A stretch of DNA of 64,000 bases, taken from positions 3,906,597 through 3,970,596 of the forward strand of contig LR590083.2 of assembly GCA_901457705.2 (NCBI GenBank), given 5' to 3'. A program made the translations under genes and the position numbers. Positions 16,325 through 24,898 of the stretch are shown here, in pieces. The notes beneath the pieces were generated by a model. That model was not told the origin of the DNA. It did not search any database and worked only from the letters and a program-made list of their open reading frames with translations. The DNA is from Beijerinckiaceae bacterium RH AL1. Lineage in GTDB: Bacteria > Pseudomonadota > Alphaproteobacteria > Rhizobiales > Beijerinckiaceae. How positions within the stretch are numbered: the first letter of the stretch is position 1; each line of letters starts with the position of its first letter.

Positions 16325-17076
16325 GCGGCCTGCCCGCTGCGGGCGTCGTGCTCGGCGTCGACGTCGGGTTCTCGCCGACGCGCCGGTCCAGCGCCGCCTG
16401 CCGGCTGGACTGGTCGCGCGACGAGGTGACCTGGACGATCGCGCGCTTCCGCGCCGCCGAGCCGGAGCGCACCGACACGCTCCGCCGTCTCGCCGACCGG
16501 CCGCTTCTCGCCGCCGCCTTCGACGGGCCGCTGCGGCGCGGGCTCGACCTCATCGGGCGCTACCGCGAGGCCGAGCGCGTGCTGACGCGCGGCGTCGGCC
16601 GCCGCATCGGCAAGCCCGGCGCGTCCAATGTGCCCATCGGGCGCCTCCTCAACGCGGCGACCAACACCTGCGCGCGGATCGTCCTCGACACCGGCCATGT
16701 CGCACCGGCGCGGCACCGCGAGGCGATCGACGCGGCGGCGATCGTCGAGACCTTTCCGCACGCCTGGCTCGGCCTGCAGATCGAAGCGCCGGAAGCGCTC
16801 GTGGCGCGCCGCGGCGATCGTTCGGACGTCTACTACAAGCACCTCGCCGAGATCGGTGGGCTCGACGCGGTGCTGGGCGCTCTGCTGCCGGGCCGAGCAG
16901 CGGCCACGTCGTTCGCGAGCGTCACGAACCACGACGAGCGTGCAGCGCTCGTCTGCGCGCTCGCGGCGCTCTGTCTAGCCAGTGGCGCCTATCACGCCGT
17001 CGGCGACGACGAGGATGGGTGGATCGTTCTCGCGGCGAGGAAACGTTGGGCCAACTGGGCTCAAGCGATGCTCTGA
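16321..17076 (+). CDS. DUF429-like protein, RNase H-type fold (predicted)
   Basis: A 251-residue protein opening with [20 protein letters not shown], the first strand-turn of an actin/RNase H-like fold with a conserved Asp, then LLAAAFDGPLRRG with a second acidic position, and late charged positions near VTNHDERAALVCALAALC. This pattern fits DUF429, a family predicted to be nucleases but without clear biochemistry. It is translationally coupled to the PEP-mutase-family gene by a four-base overlap, an association I cannot explain. It is convergent with fdsD 25 bases downstream. Function not known. Confidence 0.62.
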   Translation: MSGLPAAGVVLGVDVGFSPTRRSSAACRLDWSRDEVTWTIARFRAAEPERTDTLRRLADRPLLAAAFDGPLRRGLDLIGRYREAERVLTRGVGRRIGKPGASNVPIGRLLNAATNTCARIVLDTGHVAPARHREAIDAAAIVETFPHAWLGLQIEAPEALVARRGDRSDVYYKHLAEIGGLDAVLGALLPGRAAATSFASVTNHDERAALVCALAALCLASGAYHAVGDDEDGWIVLAARKRWANWAQAML

Positions 17077-17101
17077 GCGAAAGCGGGGCGACGCGTCGCC
17101 T

Positions 17102-17389
17102 CTACCCCGCGTCGACCGCCCCTAGCTCGCCGACCTTCCCGGGCCCGGCGGCCGCCTTCTCGGCAGGGTCGCGCGCCTCGACCTCGGGCGACAGCGCCTC
17201 GATGACCAGCGGGTCGACGTGCCGCTCGGCGTCGCCCATCCCTTCCTTGAAGGTGGCGATCATCTTCGGCGTCCAGAACGCCTCGATGTGCGAGGCGATG
17301 CCGGCCACCGCCTCGTCGTGCGGGTACGAGCCGAAGAACTGGGCGATCTGGTTGGCCATCATCGCCAGCTTGTCGATCTGCGACTTCAT
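17102..17389 (-). CDS. fdsD: NAD-dependent formate dehydrogenase, delta subunit
   Basis: FdsD is the small accessory subunit of the soluble molybdenum/tungsten formate dehydrogenase and helps assemble or stabilise the complex. The 95-residue product starts MKSQIDKLAMMANQIAQFFG and has the family segment FWTPKMIATFKEGM; the final 25 residues are an Ala/Glu/Gly tail. Its ATG overlaps the fdsA stop by four bases (ATGA). It is the last gene of the leftward operon fdsG-fdsB-fdsA-fdsD. The sulfurtransferase gene (fdhD/fdsC) that often lies between fdsA and fdsD is not present here. Confidence 0.93.
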   Translation of the reverse strand: MKSQIDKLAMMANQIAQFFGSYPHDEAVAGIASHIEAFWTPKMIATFKEGMGDAERHVDPLVIEALSPEVEARDPAEKAAAGPGKVGELGAVDAG

Positions 17390-20235
17390 TCCGCCGCCTC
17401 GAGCCCCACCGCCGCAATACGCTTCAAGTCGATGTCCTCCTCGAAGAACTTCGCCTGCCAATCCGACATGCGGTTGGTCTTGCGCACCTGAACGGCCGTG
17501 ACCTTGTACTCGGGGCAATTCGTCGCCCAGTCCGAGTAGTCGGTGGTGATGACGTTGGCGCCGGTCTTGGCGTGGTGGAAGGTCGTGTAGACGACGCCGG
17601 GCTGCATGCGCTCGGAGATCTTCGCCTTGATGGCGATGTCGCCGGAGCGGCTCTCCAGCGCCACGAGATCGCCGTCGGAAATGCCGCGCTGCTCGGCATC
17701 GAACGGATGGATCTCGAGCACGTCCTCCTCGTGCCACAGCGAGTTCGCCGTGCGCCGCGTCTGCGCGCCGACATTGTACTGCGACAGGATGCGGCCGGTC
17801 GTCAGGATCAGCGGGAACCGCGGGCCCGAGCGCTCCTCGGTCGCGTGGAACTCGGTGATCATGAACTTGCCCTTGCCGATCACGAACTTGCCGATGTGCA
17901 TGGTCGGCGTTCCGTTCGGCGCGGCATCGTTCACCGGCCACTGCAGCGAGCCAGCCTCGTCGAGACGCTTGAACGAGACGCCCTTGAACGACGGCGTCGT
18001 CGCGGCGATCTCGTCCATGATCTGCGAGGGGTGCGTGTAGGACCAGTTCTGGCCGAGCGCGTTGGCGAGCAGCTGCGTCGCCTCCCAGTCGCCGTAGCCG
18101 GCCATCGGGCTCATCACCTTGCGCACGCGACCGATGCGGCGCTCGGCGTTCGTGAACGTGCCGTCCTTCTCGAGGAACGAGGCGCCGGGCAGGAAGACGT
18201 GCGCGTACTTCGCCGTCTCGTTCAGGAAGATGTCCTGGATCACCATGCACTCGAGGTTGCGCATGCCGGCGGTGACGTGATGCGTGTCGGGATCCGACTG
18301 CACGATGTCCTCGCCCTGGATGTACATGCCCTTGAACGTGCCCTCGACCGCCTCGTCGAGCATGTTGGTAATGCGAAGCCCCGGGTCCTTGTCGAGCGTG
18401 ACGCCCCACAGCTCCTCGTAGATCTCGCGCGTCGCGTCGTCCGACACGTGGCGGTAGCCCGGATACTCGTGCGGGAACGAGCCCATGTCGCACGAGCCCT
18501 GCACGTTGTTCTGGCCGCGCAGCGGGTTCACGCCGACGCCCTCGCGGCCGATGTTGCCGGTCGCCATGGCGATGTTGGCCATGCCCATGACCATCGTCGA
18601 GCCCTGCGAGTGCTCGGTGACGCCGAGGCCGTAGAAGATCGCCGCGTTCTTGCCCCGCGACGCATAGAGCCGCGCGGCGCCGCGCAGCTGCACGGGGTCG
18701 ACGCCGAGGATGTCGGCCTGCGCCTCCGGCGAATGCCGCTCCTCCGCAACGAAGCGCGCCCAGGCCTCGAAGTCGTGGACGTCGCAGCGCTCCTTCACGA
18801 AAGTCTCGTCGACGAGGCCTTCGGTGACGATGACGTGGCTCATCGCATTGATGAACGCGACGTTTGTTCCGGGCCGCAGCGGCAGGTGATAGTCGGCCTG
18901 GATGTGCGGCGACCTCACGAGGTCGATCTTGCGCGGATCGGCGACGATCAGCTTGGCGCCAGCGCGCAGCCGCTTCTTCATGCGAGAGCCGAAGACGGGA
19001 TGGCCGTCGGTCGGGTTGGCGCCGATGACGAGGATGATGTCGGCCTGCTCGACCGACTTGAAGTCCTGCGTGCCGGCCGAGGTGCCGAGCGTGGTCTTCA
19101 GGCCGTAGCCGGTCGGCGAGTGGCAGACGCGGGCGCAGGTGTCGACGTTGTTGTTGCCGAAGGCGGCGCGCACCAGCTTCTGGACGAGGTAGGTCTCCTC
19201 GTTGGTGCAGCGAGACGACGTGATGCCGCCGATCGAGTTCTTCCCGTACTTGGCCTGGATTCGCTTGAACTCGGACGCCGCGTAGGAGATCGCCTCCTCC
19301 CACGAGACCTCGCGCCAGGGGTCGGTGATCTTCTTGCGGATCATCGGCTTGGTGATGCGATCCTTGTGGGTCGCATAGCCGTAGGCGAAGCGGCCCTTCA
19401 CGCAGCTGTGGCCGTCGTTGGCCTTTCCTTCCTTGGCCGGGATCATGCGGACGACCTTCTCGCCCTGCATCTCGGCCTTGAAGGTGCAGCCGACGCCGCA
19501 ATAGGCGCAGGTCGTGTAGGCGGAGTGCTCGGGCTTGCCCATCTCGATCACGCTCTTCTCGTTGAGCGTGGCGGTCGGGCAGGCCTGGACGCAGGCGCCG
19601 CAGGAGACGCATTCCGACGACATGAAGTCGGTGCCGCCGGGCGACACCATGGACTTGAAGCCGCGGCCCTCGATCGTCAGCGCGAAGGTGCCCTGCACTT
19701 CCTCGCAGGCGCGGACGCAGCGGTTGCAGACGATGCACTTCGCCTTCTCGAAGGTGAAGTAGGGGTTCGATTCGTCCGTCGGGGCGTCGAGGTGGTTCTC
19801 GCCGCCGTAGCCGTATCGGACGGTGCGCAGGCCCACCGCGCCGGCCTGGTCCTGCAGCTCGCAGTCGCCGTTGGCCGAGCAGGTCAGGCAGTTCAGCGGG
19901 TGGTCGGAGATGTAAAGCTCCATCACCCCCTTGCGCAGCTTGGCGAGGCGATCGTTCTGCGTGTGGACGACCATGCCGTCCTCGGCCGGCGTCGTGCACG
20001 AGGCCGGCGTGCCGCGGCGGCCCTCGATCTCGACGAGGCAGAGGCGGCAGGAGCCGAAGGGCTCGATCGAGTCCGTCGCGCAGAGCCGCGGGATCTTGGT
20101 GCCCATGGCCATGCCGGCGGCCATCACGCTCGTGCCCTTCGGCACGGTGACCTGCTCGCCGTCGATCGTCAGCGTCACCGTCTCCGCCGCGGGGCGGATC
20201 GGGGTGCCGGTGTCGAGTTCCTCGATGAGGGACAT
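17386..20235 (-). CDS. fdsA: NAD-dependent formate dehydrogenase, catalytic alpha subunit
   Basis: FdsA carries the molybdopterin (bis-MGD) active site that oxidises formate to CO2. The 949-residue product has an N-terminal [2Fe-2S] domain (CATDSIEPFGSCRLCLVEIE), a His/Cys-ligated cluster segment (HPLNCLTCSANGDCELQDQA), two [4Fe-4S] ferredoxin motifs (CNRCVRACEEVQ and CVSCGACVQACP), a further cluster (CAYCGVGC) and the molybdenum site NNNVDTCARVCHSPTG, where the first Cys is the metal ligand followed by the essential His. Length and order match the Rhodobacter/Cupriavidus type. ATG 20235 has AGGAGC upstream. The protein acts in the cytoplasm with FdsB, which passes electrons to NAD+. Confidence 0.97.
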   Translation of the reverse strand: MSLIEELDTGTPIRPAAETVTLTIDGEQVTVPKGTSVMAAGMAMGTKIPRLCATDSIEPFGSCRLCLVEIEGRRGTPASCTTPAEDGMVVHTQNDRLAKLRKGVMELYISDHPLNCLTCSANGDCELQDQAGAVGLRTVRYGYGGENHLDAPTDESNPYFTFEKAKCIVCNRCVRACEEVQGTFALTIEGRGFKSMVSPGGTDFMSSECVSCGACVQACPTATLNEKSVIEMGKPEHSAYTTCAYCGVGCTFKAEMQGEKVVRMIPAKEGKANDGHSCVKGRFAYGYATHKDRITKPMIRKKITDPWREVSWEEAISYAASEFKRIQAKYGKNSIGGITSSRCTNEETYLVQKLVRAAFGNNNVDTCARVCHSPTGYGLKTTLGTSAGTQDFKSVEQADIILVIGANPTDGHPVFGSRMKKRLRAGAKLIVADPRKIDLVRSPHIQADYHLPLRPGTNVAFINAMSHVIVTEGLVDETFVKERCDVHDFEAWARFVAEERHSPEAQADILGVDPVQLRGAARLYASRGKNAAIFYGLGVTEHSQGSTMVMGMANIAMATGNIGREGVGVNPLRGQNNVQGSCDMGSFPHEYPGYRHVSDDATREIYEELWGVTLDKDPGLRITNMLDEAVEGTFKGMYIQGEDIVQSDPDTHHVTAGMRNLECMVIQDIFLNETAKYAHVFLPGASFLEKDGTFTNAERRIGRVRKVMSPMAGYGDWEATQLLANALGQNWSYTHPSQIMDEIAATTPSFKGVSFKRLDEAGSLQWPVNDAAPNGTPTMHIGKFVIGKGKFMITEFHATEERSGPRFPLILTTGRILSQYNVGAQTRRTANSLWHEEDVLEIHPFDAEQRGISDGDLVALESRSGDIAIKAKISERMQPGVVYTTFHHAKTGANVITTDYSDWATNCPEYKVTAVQVRKTNRMSDWQAKFFEEDIDLKRIAAVGLEAAE

Positions 20236-20260
20236 TGGCTTTTGCTCCTGTCCGGGCGCG

Positions 20261-21817
20261 CTACTCGGCAGCCTGTTGCTGCGCAGCGGGCACGAAATCC
20301 TCTGGGAAGTGGGTCATGGCGCTCTTCACCGGCACGGGCGTCAGCCCGCCCATGGCGCAGAGCGACGCGTCGGTCATGGTCACGCACAGCTCCTCGACGA
20401 GCGCGAGGTTCTTCTCGAGCTCGACACCGGCGATGACCTTGTCCATCGTTTCCTTGCCGCGCGTCGCGCCGATGCGGCACGGCGTGCACTTGCCGCAGCT
20501 CTCGGCCTCGCAGAACTCGAAGGCGAAGCGCGCCTGCGCGGCCATGTCGACCGTGTCGTCGAAGACGACGATGCCGCCGTGGCCGACGAGGCCGGCCTTC
20601 GCCGCGAACGACTCGTAGTCGAGCGGCGTGTCGAAGAGCGAGGTCGGGAAGTAGGCCCCGAGCGGGCCGCCGACCATCGCCGCGCGCACCGGGCGCCCTG
20701 TGAACGTGCCGCCGCCCCACTCCTCGACGATCTCGCCGAGCGTGGCGCCGAAGCCGACCTCGATGAGCCCGCCGTGCTTGATGTTGCCGCCGAGCTGGAT
20801 GCAGAGCGTGCCGCGCGACTTGCCGAAGCCGTAGTCGGCATAGGCCTGGCCGCCGTGCGCCATGATCCACGGCACCGAGCAGAGCGAGATGACGTTGTTG
20901 CAGACCGTCGGCTTGCCGAAGAGGCCCTTCAGCGCCGGGATCGGCGGCTTGGCGCGCACCACGCCGCGCTTGCCCTCGAGGCTCTCGAGCAGCGAGGTCT
21001 CCTCGCCGCAGATATAGGCGCCGGCGCCGAGCCGCGCGTGCAGGCGGAACGCCTTGCCGGAGCCGAGCACGCTGTCGCCGAGCGCGCCGTCGGCGGTGGC
21101 GATCTCGATCGCCTTCTGCATGGTACGAAAGGCGTGCGGGTATTCCGAGCGGATGTAGATGTAGCCCTCGGTCGCGCCGACCGCGACGGCGGCGATCGTC
21201 ATGCCCTCGATGAGCACGAAGGGGTCGCCCTCCATGATCATGCGGTCGGCGAAGGTGCCGCTGTCGCCCTCATCCGCATTGCAGACGATGTACTTCTGGT
21301 CGGCCTGCGCCTTGCGGACGGTGGTCCACTTGATGCCGGTCGGGAAGCCCGCGCCCCCGCGCCCGCGCAGGCCCGACTTGGTGACGGTCTCGGTGATGTC
21401 CTCGTCGCTCATCGCGAGCGCGTTCCGCAGGCCCTCGTAGCCGCCGTGGGCGCGATAGTCGGCGATGTCGAGCGGGTCGATGATGCCGCAACGCTCGAAG
21501 GTGAGGCGCGATTGGCGCGCGAGATAGGGGATCTCCTCCGGCTTGCCGAGGCGCAGCGGATGCTCGCCGCCTTCCAAGAAACCGGCCGCCACCAGACCCT
21601 CGACGTCGCCCGGCTTCACCGGCCCGTAGGCGATGCGGCCCTGCGGCGTCACCACCTCGACCATCGGCTCGAGCCACAGCAAGCCGCGCGAGCCGTTGCG
21701 GACGATCTCGACTTTGTCGGCCGCCGCGCCGGCAAGCGCGATAGCGACTTTGTCCGCCCCGACGGCCAGCGCCGCGGCATCGCGCGGGATGTAGACCTTG
21801 ATCTTGCCGTCGCTCAT
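20261..21817 (-). CDS. fdsB: NAD-dependent formate dehydrogenase, beta (FMN/NADH) subunit
   Basis: FdsB resembles NuoF fused to an N-terminal thioredoxin-like stretch and hands electrons to NAD+. In the 518-residue product, GLRGRGGAGFPTGIKW is the NADH/FMN loop, YIVCNADEGDSGTFADR is the FMN site, ALGAYFPTSL-type residues follow, and CEAESCGKCTPCRIGATRG holds the [4Fe-4S] ligands. ATG 21817 gives MSDGKIKVYIPRD and overlaps the fdsG stop by four bases; the frame is open a little further upstream but inside fdsG. The stop is 25 bases before fdsA. Confidence 0.97.
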   Translation of the reverse strand: MSDGKIKVYIPRDAAALAVGADKVAIALAGAAADKVEIVRNGSRGLLWLEPMVEVVTPQGRIAYGPVKPGDVEGLVAAGFLEGGEHPLRLGKPEEIPYLARQSRLTFERCGIIDPLDIADYRAHGGYEGLRNALAMSDEDITETVTKSGLRGRGGAGFPTGIKWTTVRKAQADQKYIVCNADEGDSGTFADRMIMEGDPFVLIEGMTIAAVAVGATEGYIYIRSEYPHAFRTMQKAIEIATADGALGDSVLGSGKAFRLHARLGAGAYICGEETSLLESLEGKRGVVRAKPPIPALKGLFGKPTVCNNVISLCSVPWIMAHGGQAYADYGFGKSRGTLCIQLGGNIKHGGLIEVGFGATLGEIVEEWGGGTFTGRPVRAAMVGGPLGAYFPTSLFDTPLDYESFAAKAGLVGHGGIVVFDDTVDMAAQARFAFEFCEAESCGKCTPCRIGATRGKETMDKVIAGVELEKNLALVEELCVTMTDASLCAMGGLTPVPVKSAMTHFPEDFVPAAQQQAAE

Positions 21818-22299
21818 GCCCGCGCCTCCGCGAGCACGTCGTCGAGACTCTGGACCGTGACGTTGCCGACCGGCTCGTCGTCGACCAGCACCGCCGGGGC
21901 GCAGGCGCAAAGGCCAAGGCAATAGACGGGCTCGATGGTAAATGCGCCGTCCGACGTCGTGCCGTGCCAGTCGACGCCGAGCTTGCGCTTCAAGGCATCA
22001 TGCACCTCGGCGGCACCACGCGACTGGCAGGCCTCGGCGCGGCACACCTTGAGGGTGCGGCGACCCGGCGGATGATCACGGAAGTCGTGGTAGAAGGTCA
22101 GCGTGCCGTGCACCTCGGCGCGCGACAGGTTCAGGGCATTTGCGACCACGGGGACGATCGAGCGGTCGACGTAGCCGAAGCGTTCCATGAGATCGTGAAA
22201 GATGGGAAGCGTGGCGCCCTTCTCGGACGCGCGAGCCGCGACGATGTCGGACGCCTGCGCGAAATCCCATCGCGCGTATCCGGGCATATTCCACCCCAT
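21814..22299 (-). CDS. fdsG: NAD-dependent formate dehydrogenase, gamma subunit
   Basis: FdsG is the NuoE-like [2Fe-2S] subunit. The 161-residue product has FYHDFRDHPPGRRTLKVCRA with the first ligand, then EACQSRGA, and the second pair in VYCLGLCACAPAVLVDD, matching the Cx4C and Cx3C pattern. The first ATG is at 22299; another at 22287 (MPGYARWDF) is also possible, and neither has an ideal ribosome site. It is the first gene of the operon, 86 bases downstream of the LysR gene. This gap is AT-rich and carries two inverted repeats. Confidence 0.95.
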   Translation of the reverse strand: MGWNMPGYARWDFAQASDIVAARASEKGATLPIFHDLMERFGYVDRSIVPVVANALNLSRAEVHGTLTFYHDFRDHPPGRRTLKVCRAEACQSRGAAEVHDALKRKLGVDWHGTTSDGAFTIEPVYCLGLCACAPAVLVDDEPVGNVTVQSLDDVLAEARA

Positions 22300-22333
22300 G
22301 CTGTATTTATTTCAGTTCAAAAAAGAATGCGCC

Positions 22334-22350
22334 TGATCGCACGAAAATCA
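22334..22350. promoter_or_regulatory. Inverted repeat TGAT-N9-ATCA, candidate LysR-type site
   Basis: TGAT at 22334-22337 and ATCA at 22347-22350 form a 17-base palindrome about 40 bases upstream of the fdsG start, in the short AT-rich gap between the LysR gene and fdsG. LysR regulators bind interrupted palindromes of about this size. The site would sit near the fds core promoter, where a TTGATT at about 22347-22352 (minus strand) could act as a -35 element. Inference from position and symmetry only. Confidence 0.4.
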
Positions 22351-22370
22351 AGGTCGCTGTCCAGTGCCGC

Positions 22371-22387
22371 GATAGAAAAAGACTATC
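22371..22387. promoter_or_regulatory. Inverted repeat GATAG-N7-CTATC, candidate LysR-type recognition site
   Basis: GATAG at 22371-22375 and CTATC at 22383-22387 are exact inverted arms around AAAAAGA. The centre is about 80 bases upstream of the fdsG start, where LysR regulators place their high-affinity site. The site overlaps the end of the LysR gene itself. With the repeat at 22334-22350 it makes a plausible pair of recognition and activation sites about 37 bases apart centre to centre. Confidence 0.45.
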
Positions 22388-23300
22388 ACTGCGCAGCGGC
22401 GGCCGGGAGAACCGGGCCGAGCCGGACCGCCATGCGCTCCGCTTCCCTCACGAGAGCATTGGTGAGCGGGGAGATCGCGTAACGCTGCGGCACGACGAGG
22501 CCGACGAGATGCGTCACCTGCGGCGAGACGATCGGGATCGCGCGGATCGTCGCCAGCGACAGGTCTTCCACCAGCGAAGCCGCGACGACCGACGACCAGC
22601 GGCTCGTCGCCACATGCGCGACGAGCAGCATCACGGAGTTCGACTCGAGCGCGGCATCGGGCCGCGCGCCGGCGTCGCGCAGCATCTGGTCGATGATGCG
22701 ACGGTTCTGCATGTCGGGGGTCAGCAGGCAGAGCGGCAGGTCGCCGATCTCCTGCCAGGTGACCTGCTCGCGCTCGCCGAGCGGGTTGTCAGCCGAGACA
22801 AGGAGCCGGTAGCTCTCGTGATAGAGCGGCACCGTCTTCACGTCGCCGAGCGGCTCGTTGTCGAGGTAGGTGATGCCGGCCTCGACATCCAAGTTGTTGA
22901 GCCGGTTGAGGATCTCGATCGACGAGTTCGAGGTGATCGACAGGCGCACGGCGGGATGATGGTCGCGCAGCGGCGTCGTCAGCGAGGGGATGCGCGTCAG
23001 CGCGGTGGGGATCACCGCAATGCGCAGATGGCCCGCAAGGCCGCGCTTCAGCGCGTCGAGATCCTGCCGCATCGCCTGCGCATCGCTGACGATGCGCCGC
23101 GCCCACGACAGGACGTGCTCGCCCTCGGGCGTAAAGCCCTGGAAGCGCGAGCTGCGCCGCACGATGACGATCCCGAGGGTGTCCTCGAGCTGCTTGAGAC
23201 CCGCCGACATCGTCGGTTGCGTGACGCCGCAGGCCAAGGCCGCGCGTCCGAAGTGCTGCTCCCTTGCAAGCGCGAGCACGTAGTTAAGCTTGTCGATCAC
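22386..23300 (-). CDS. LysR-family transcriptional regulator, probable fds activator
   Basis: A 304-residue LysR protein: winged-helix N terminus with YVLALAREQHFGRAALACGV, TQPTMSAGLKQLEDTLGIVI and RRSSRFQGFTPEGEHVLSWA, then a substrate-binding domain to the C terminus. The start is a GTG at 23300 (MIDKLNYVLALA), since the frame is open far upstream but homologous sequence begins here. It is in the same direction as, and 86 bases before, fdsGBAD. LysR genes (called FdsR in Cupriavidus) commonly lie next to fds operons, so a role in formate- or oxygen/one-carbon-dependent control of fds is a reasonable inference. Two palindromes in the following gap are candidate sites. Confidence 0.9.
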   Translation of the reverse strand: MIDKLNYVLALAREQHFGRAALACGVTQPTMSAGLKQLEDTLGIVIVRRSSRFQGFTPEGEHVLSWARRIVSDAQAMRQDLDALKRGLAGHLRIAVIPTALTRIPSLTTPLRDHHPAVRLSITSNSSIEILNRLNNLDVEAGITYLDNEPLGDVKTVPLYHESYRLLVSADNPLGEREQVTWQEIGDLPLCLLTPDMQNRRIIDQMLRDAGARPDAALESNSVMLLVAHVATSRWSSVVAASLVEDLSLATIRAIPIVSPQVTHLVGLVVPQRYAISPLTNALVREAERMAVRLGPVLPAAAAQ

Positions 23301-23451
23301 GATGATACCCGTGGGCGGCTGCTCTCCGACCGACCGTCGTAAGCCGCTTACTCGCCGATCTCTATATGCTGATAGACGAGGATGATCAGGAAAAGGAGCG
23401 CATAGCGTGTATATCGGCCCAACACTCGCCTCAGGTTGCGTAGCGGAAGGT

Positions 23452-24735
23452 CTACAAGCGACGGCCCTTCGTTTCGGGGATGAAGCAGGCCGCGATCGCG
23501 CCGACGATGCTGAATGCAACGAGATAATAGGCTGGCGCCAGCTTATCGCCAGTGGACGCGATTAGCTTGTTCACGAGATAATTGGTGCTGCCGCCGAAGA
23601 TCGACACCGACAGCGCGTAGACGATCGACAAGCCGGCGCTGCGCACCTCGCGCGGCAGCGCTTCCGGGATCGCGACGATGATCGCCGCCGCGTTGATGGA
23701 CGAGAGCGCCGACATCAGGAACGTCACGACGTAGAGCGGCCCCGGCGTCGGGTTGGCGCGCAGCCAGAGGAAGGCGGGGATCGCGACGAGCGCGATCGCG
23801 ATGCGCGGCCAGATCAGGATCGGCCGACGCCCGCCGCGATCGGCGAGCCAGCCGCCGAGCAGCGGCAGCAGCACCGAGGCGAGGCCGAGCGCGATCGGGA
23901 CCGCGGCCGACACGCCTTCGGTGAAGCCCATCGTCGACTTCGCATACACCGGCATGTTGGTGCCGATCGAGTTCGACACGGTCGACGCGGCGATGACCAG
24001 GAACATCAGGAAGAGCATGCGTCCATGCTCTCGCAACAGGACGCCGAGGACGTCGCCGATGGAATGCTCGGCCTGCTTGTCGGCGCCCTCGCCGCCCGTC
24101 TCGGGCAGCTGGTTGCGGATCACTAGGCCGACCGGCACGACGGCGAGGCCGAAGAGCACCATGACGCGCCAGCCCCACGCGCCCATCGCCGCATCGCCGA
24201 TGAAGAAGACCAGCGCCTTCGCGAGGATGCCGGCCAAAAGCGCGGCGCAGCCCTGGCTGGCGATCTGCCAGCTCGCGACGAAGCCGCGATGATCTTGCGG
24301 CGCCGCCTCGAGCAGGTAGGCGGTCGAGGGCCCGACCTCGCCGCCGAGCGCCAGACCCTGGATCAGCCGGCCGGCGATGACGAGGACCTGCGCCCACACG
24401 CCGATCTGCGCGTAGGAGGGCGTGGCCGCCAGCATCAGCATGCCGAGCGCCATCAGGGCGATGGTGATGAGCATCGCGGGCTTGCGCCCGGCCCGATCGG
24501 CGAAGGCGCCGATGAGCACGCCGCCGATCGGGCGCATGACGTAGCCGAGGCCGAAGAGGGCGAGCGAGGCGAGCAGGCTCTGCACCGGATCCTTGGCCGG
24601 GAAGAAGGCCTTGCCGATCGGTTCCGCGAAGAAGGCGTAGATCGTGAAATCGTAGAACTCGAGCGCGTTGCCGAGCACCACGGCCGCCACGGAGTTCGCG
24701 CGTAGCGCCGGGCGCGCCGTGTCCTGGACCGTCAT
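23452..24735 (-). CDS. MFS transporter, metabolite:H+ symporter type
   Basis: A 427-residue protein with about twelve membrane segments. The start LGNALEFYDFTIYAFFAEPI, the loop ADRAGRKPAMLI between helices 2 and 3, and GRLIQGLALGGEVGPSTAYL are typical of the metabolite:proton symporter (citrate/alpha-ketoglutarate/shikimate) branch. The second-half loop is LADRGGRRPILIWPR. The substrate is unknown; organic acids are usual for this branch. It lies 151 bases upstream of the LysR gene in the same direction, so a link to formate or other organic acid use is possible but not shown. It is divergent from recN. Confidence 0.88.
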   Translation of the reverse strand: MTVQDTARPALRANSVAAVVLGNALEFYDFTIYAFFAEPIGKAFFPAKDPVQSLLASLALFGLGYVMRPIGGVLIGAFADRAGRKPAMLITIALMALGMLMLAATPSYAQIGVWAQVLVIAGRLIQGLALGGEVGPSTAYLLEAAPQDHRGFVASWQIASQGCAALLAGILAKALVFFIGDAAMGAWGWRVMVLFGLAVVPVGLVIRNQLPETGGEGADKQAEHSIGDVLGVLLREHGRMLFLMFLVIAASTVSNSIGTNMPVYAKSTMGFTEGVSAAVPIALGLASVLLPLLGGWLADRGGRRPILIWPRIAIALVAIPAFLWLRANPTPGPLYVVTFLMSALSSINAAAIIVAIPEALPREVRSAGLSIVYALSVSIFGGSTNYLVNKLIASTGDKLAPAYYLVAFSIVGAIAACFIPETKGRRL

Positions 24736-24898
24736 CTCACCTCGCTCGTTCGCCGGAGAATCGTTCTAGGCAAAAGCGTCGGCGAATGCAGCGCCAAATC
24801 GCGGGCGGTGCGCACCCGGCCCGCGAGCCTTGACGCTGGCGGCATTTGTTGCCACCGCTGGCAGCCCCCGACCGTTGCGTCGACGAAGAGCTAGCGGC

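Noticed and set aside
17572..20436. A very long open frame antisense to fdsA
   Set aside because: Same shadow effect; fdsA has complete motifs and the antisense product has none.
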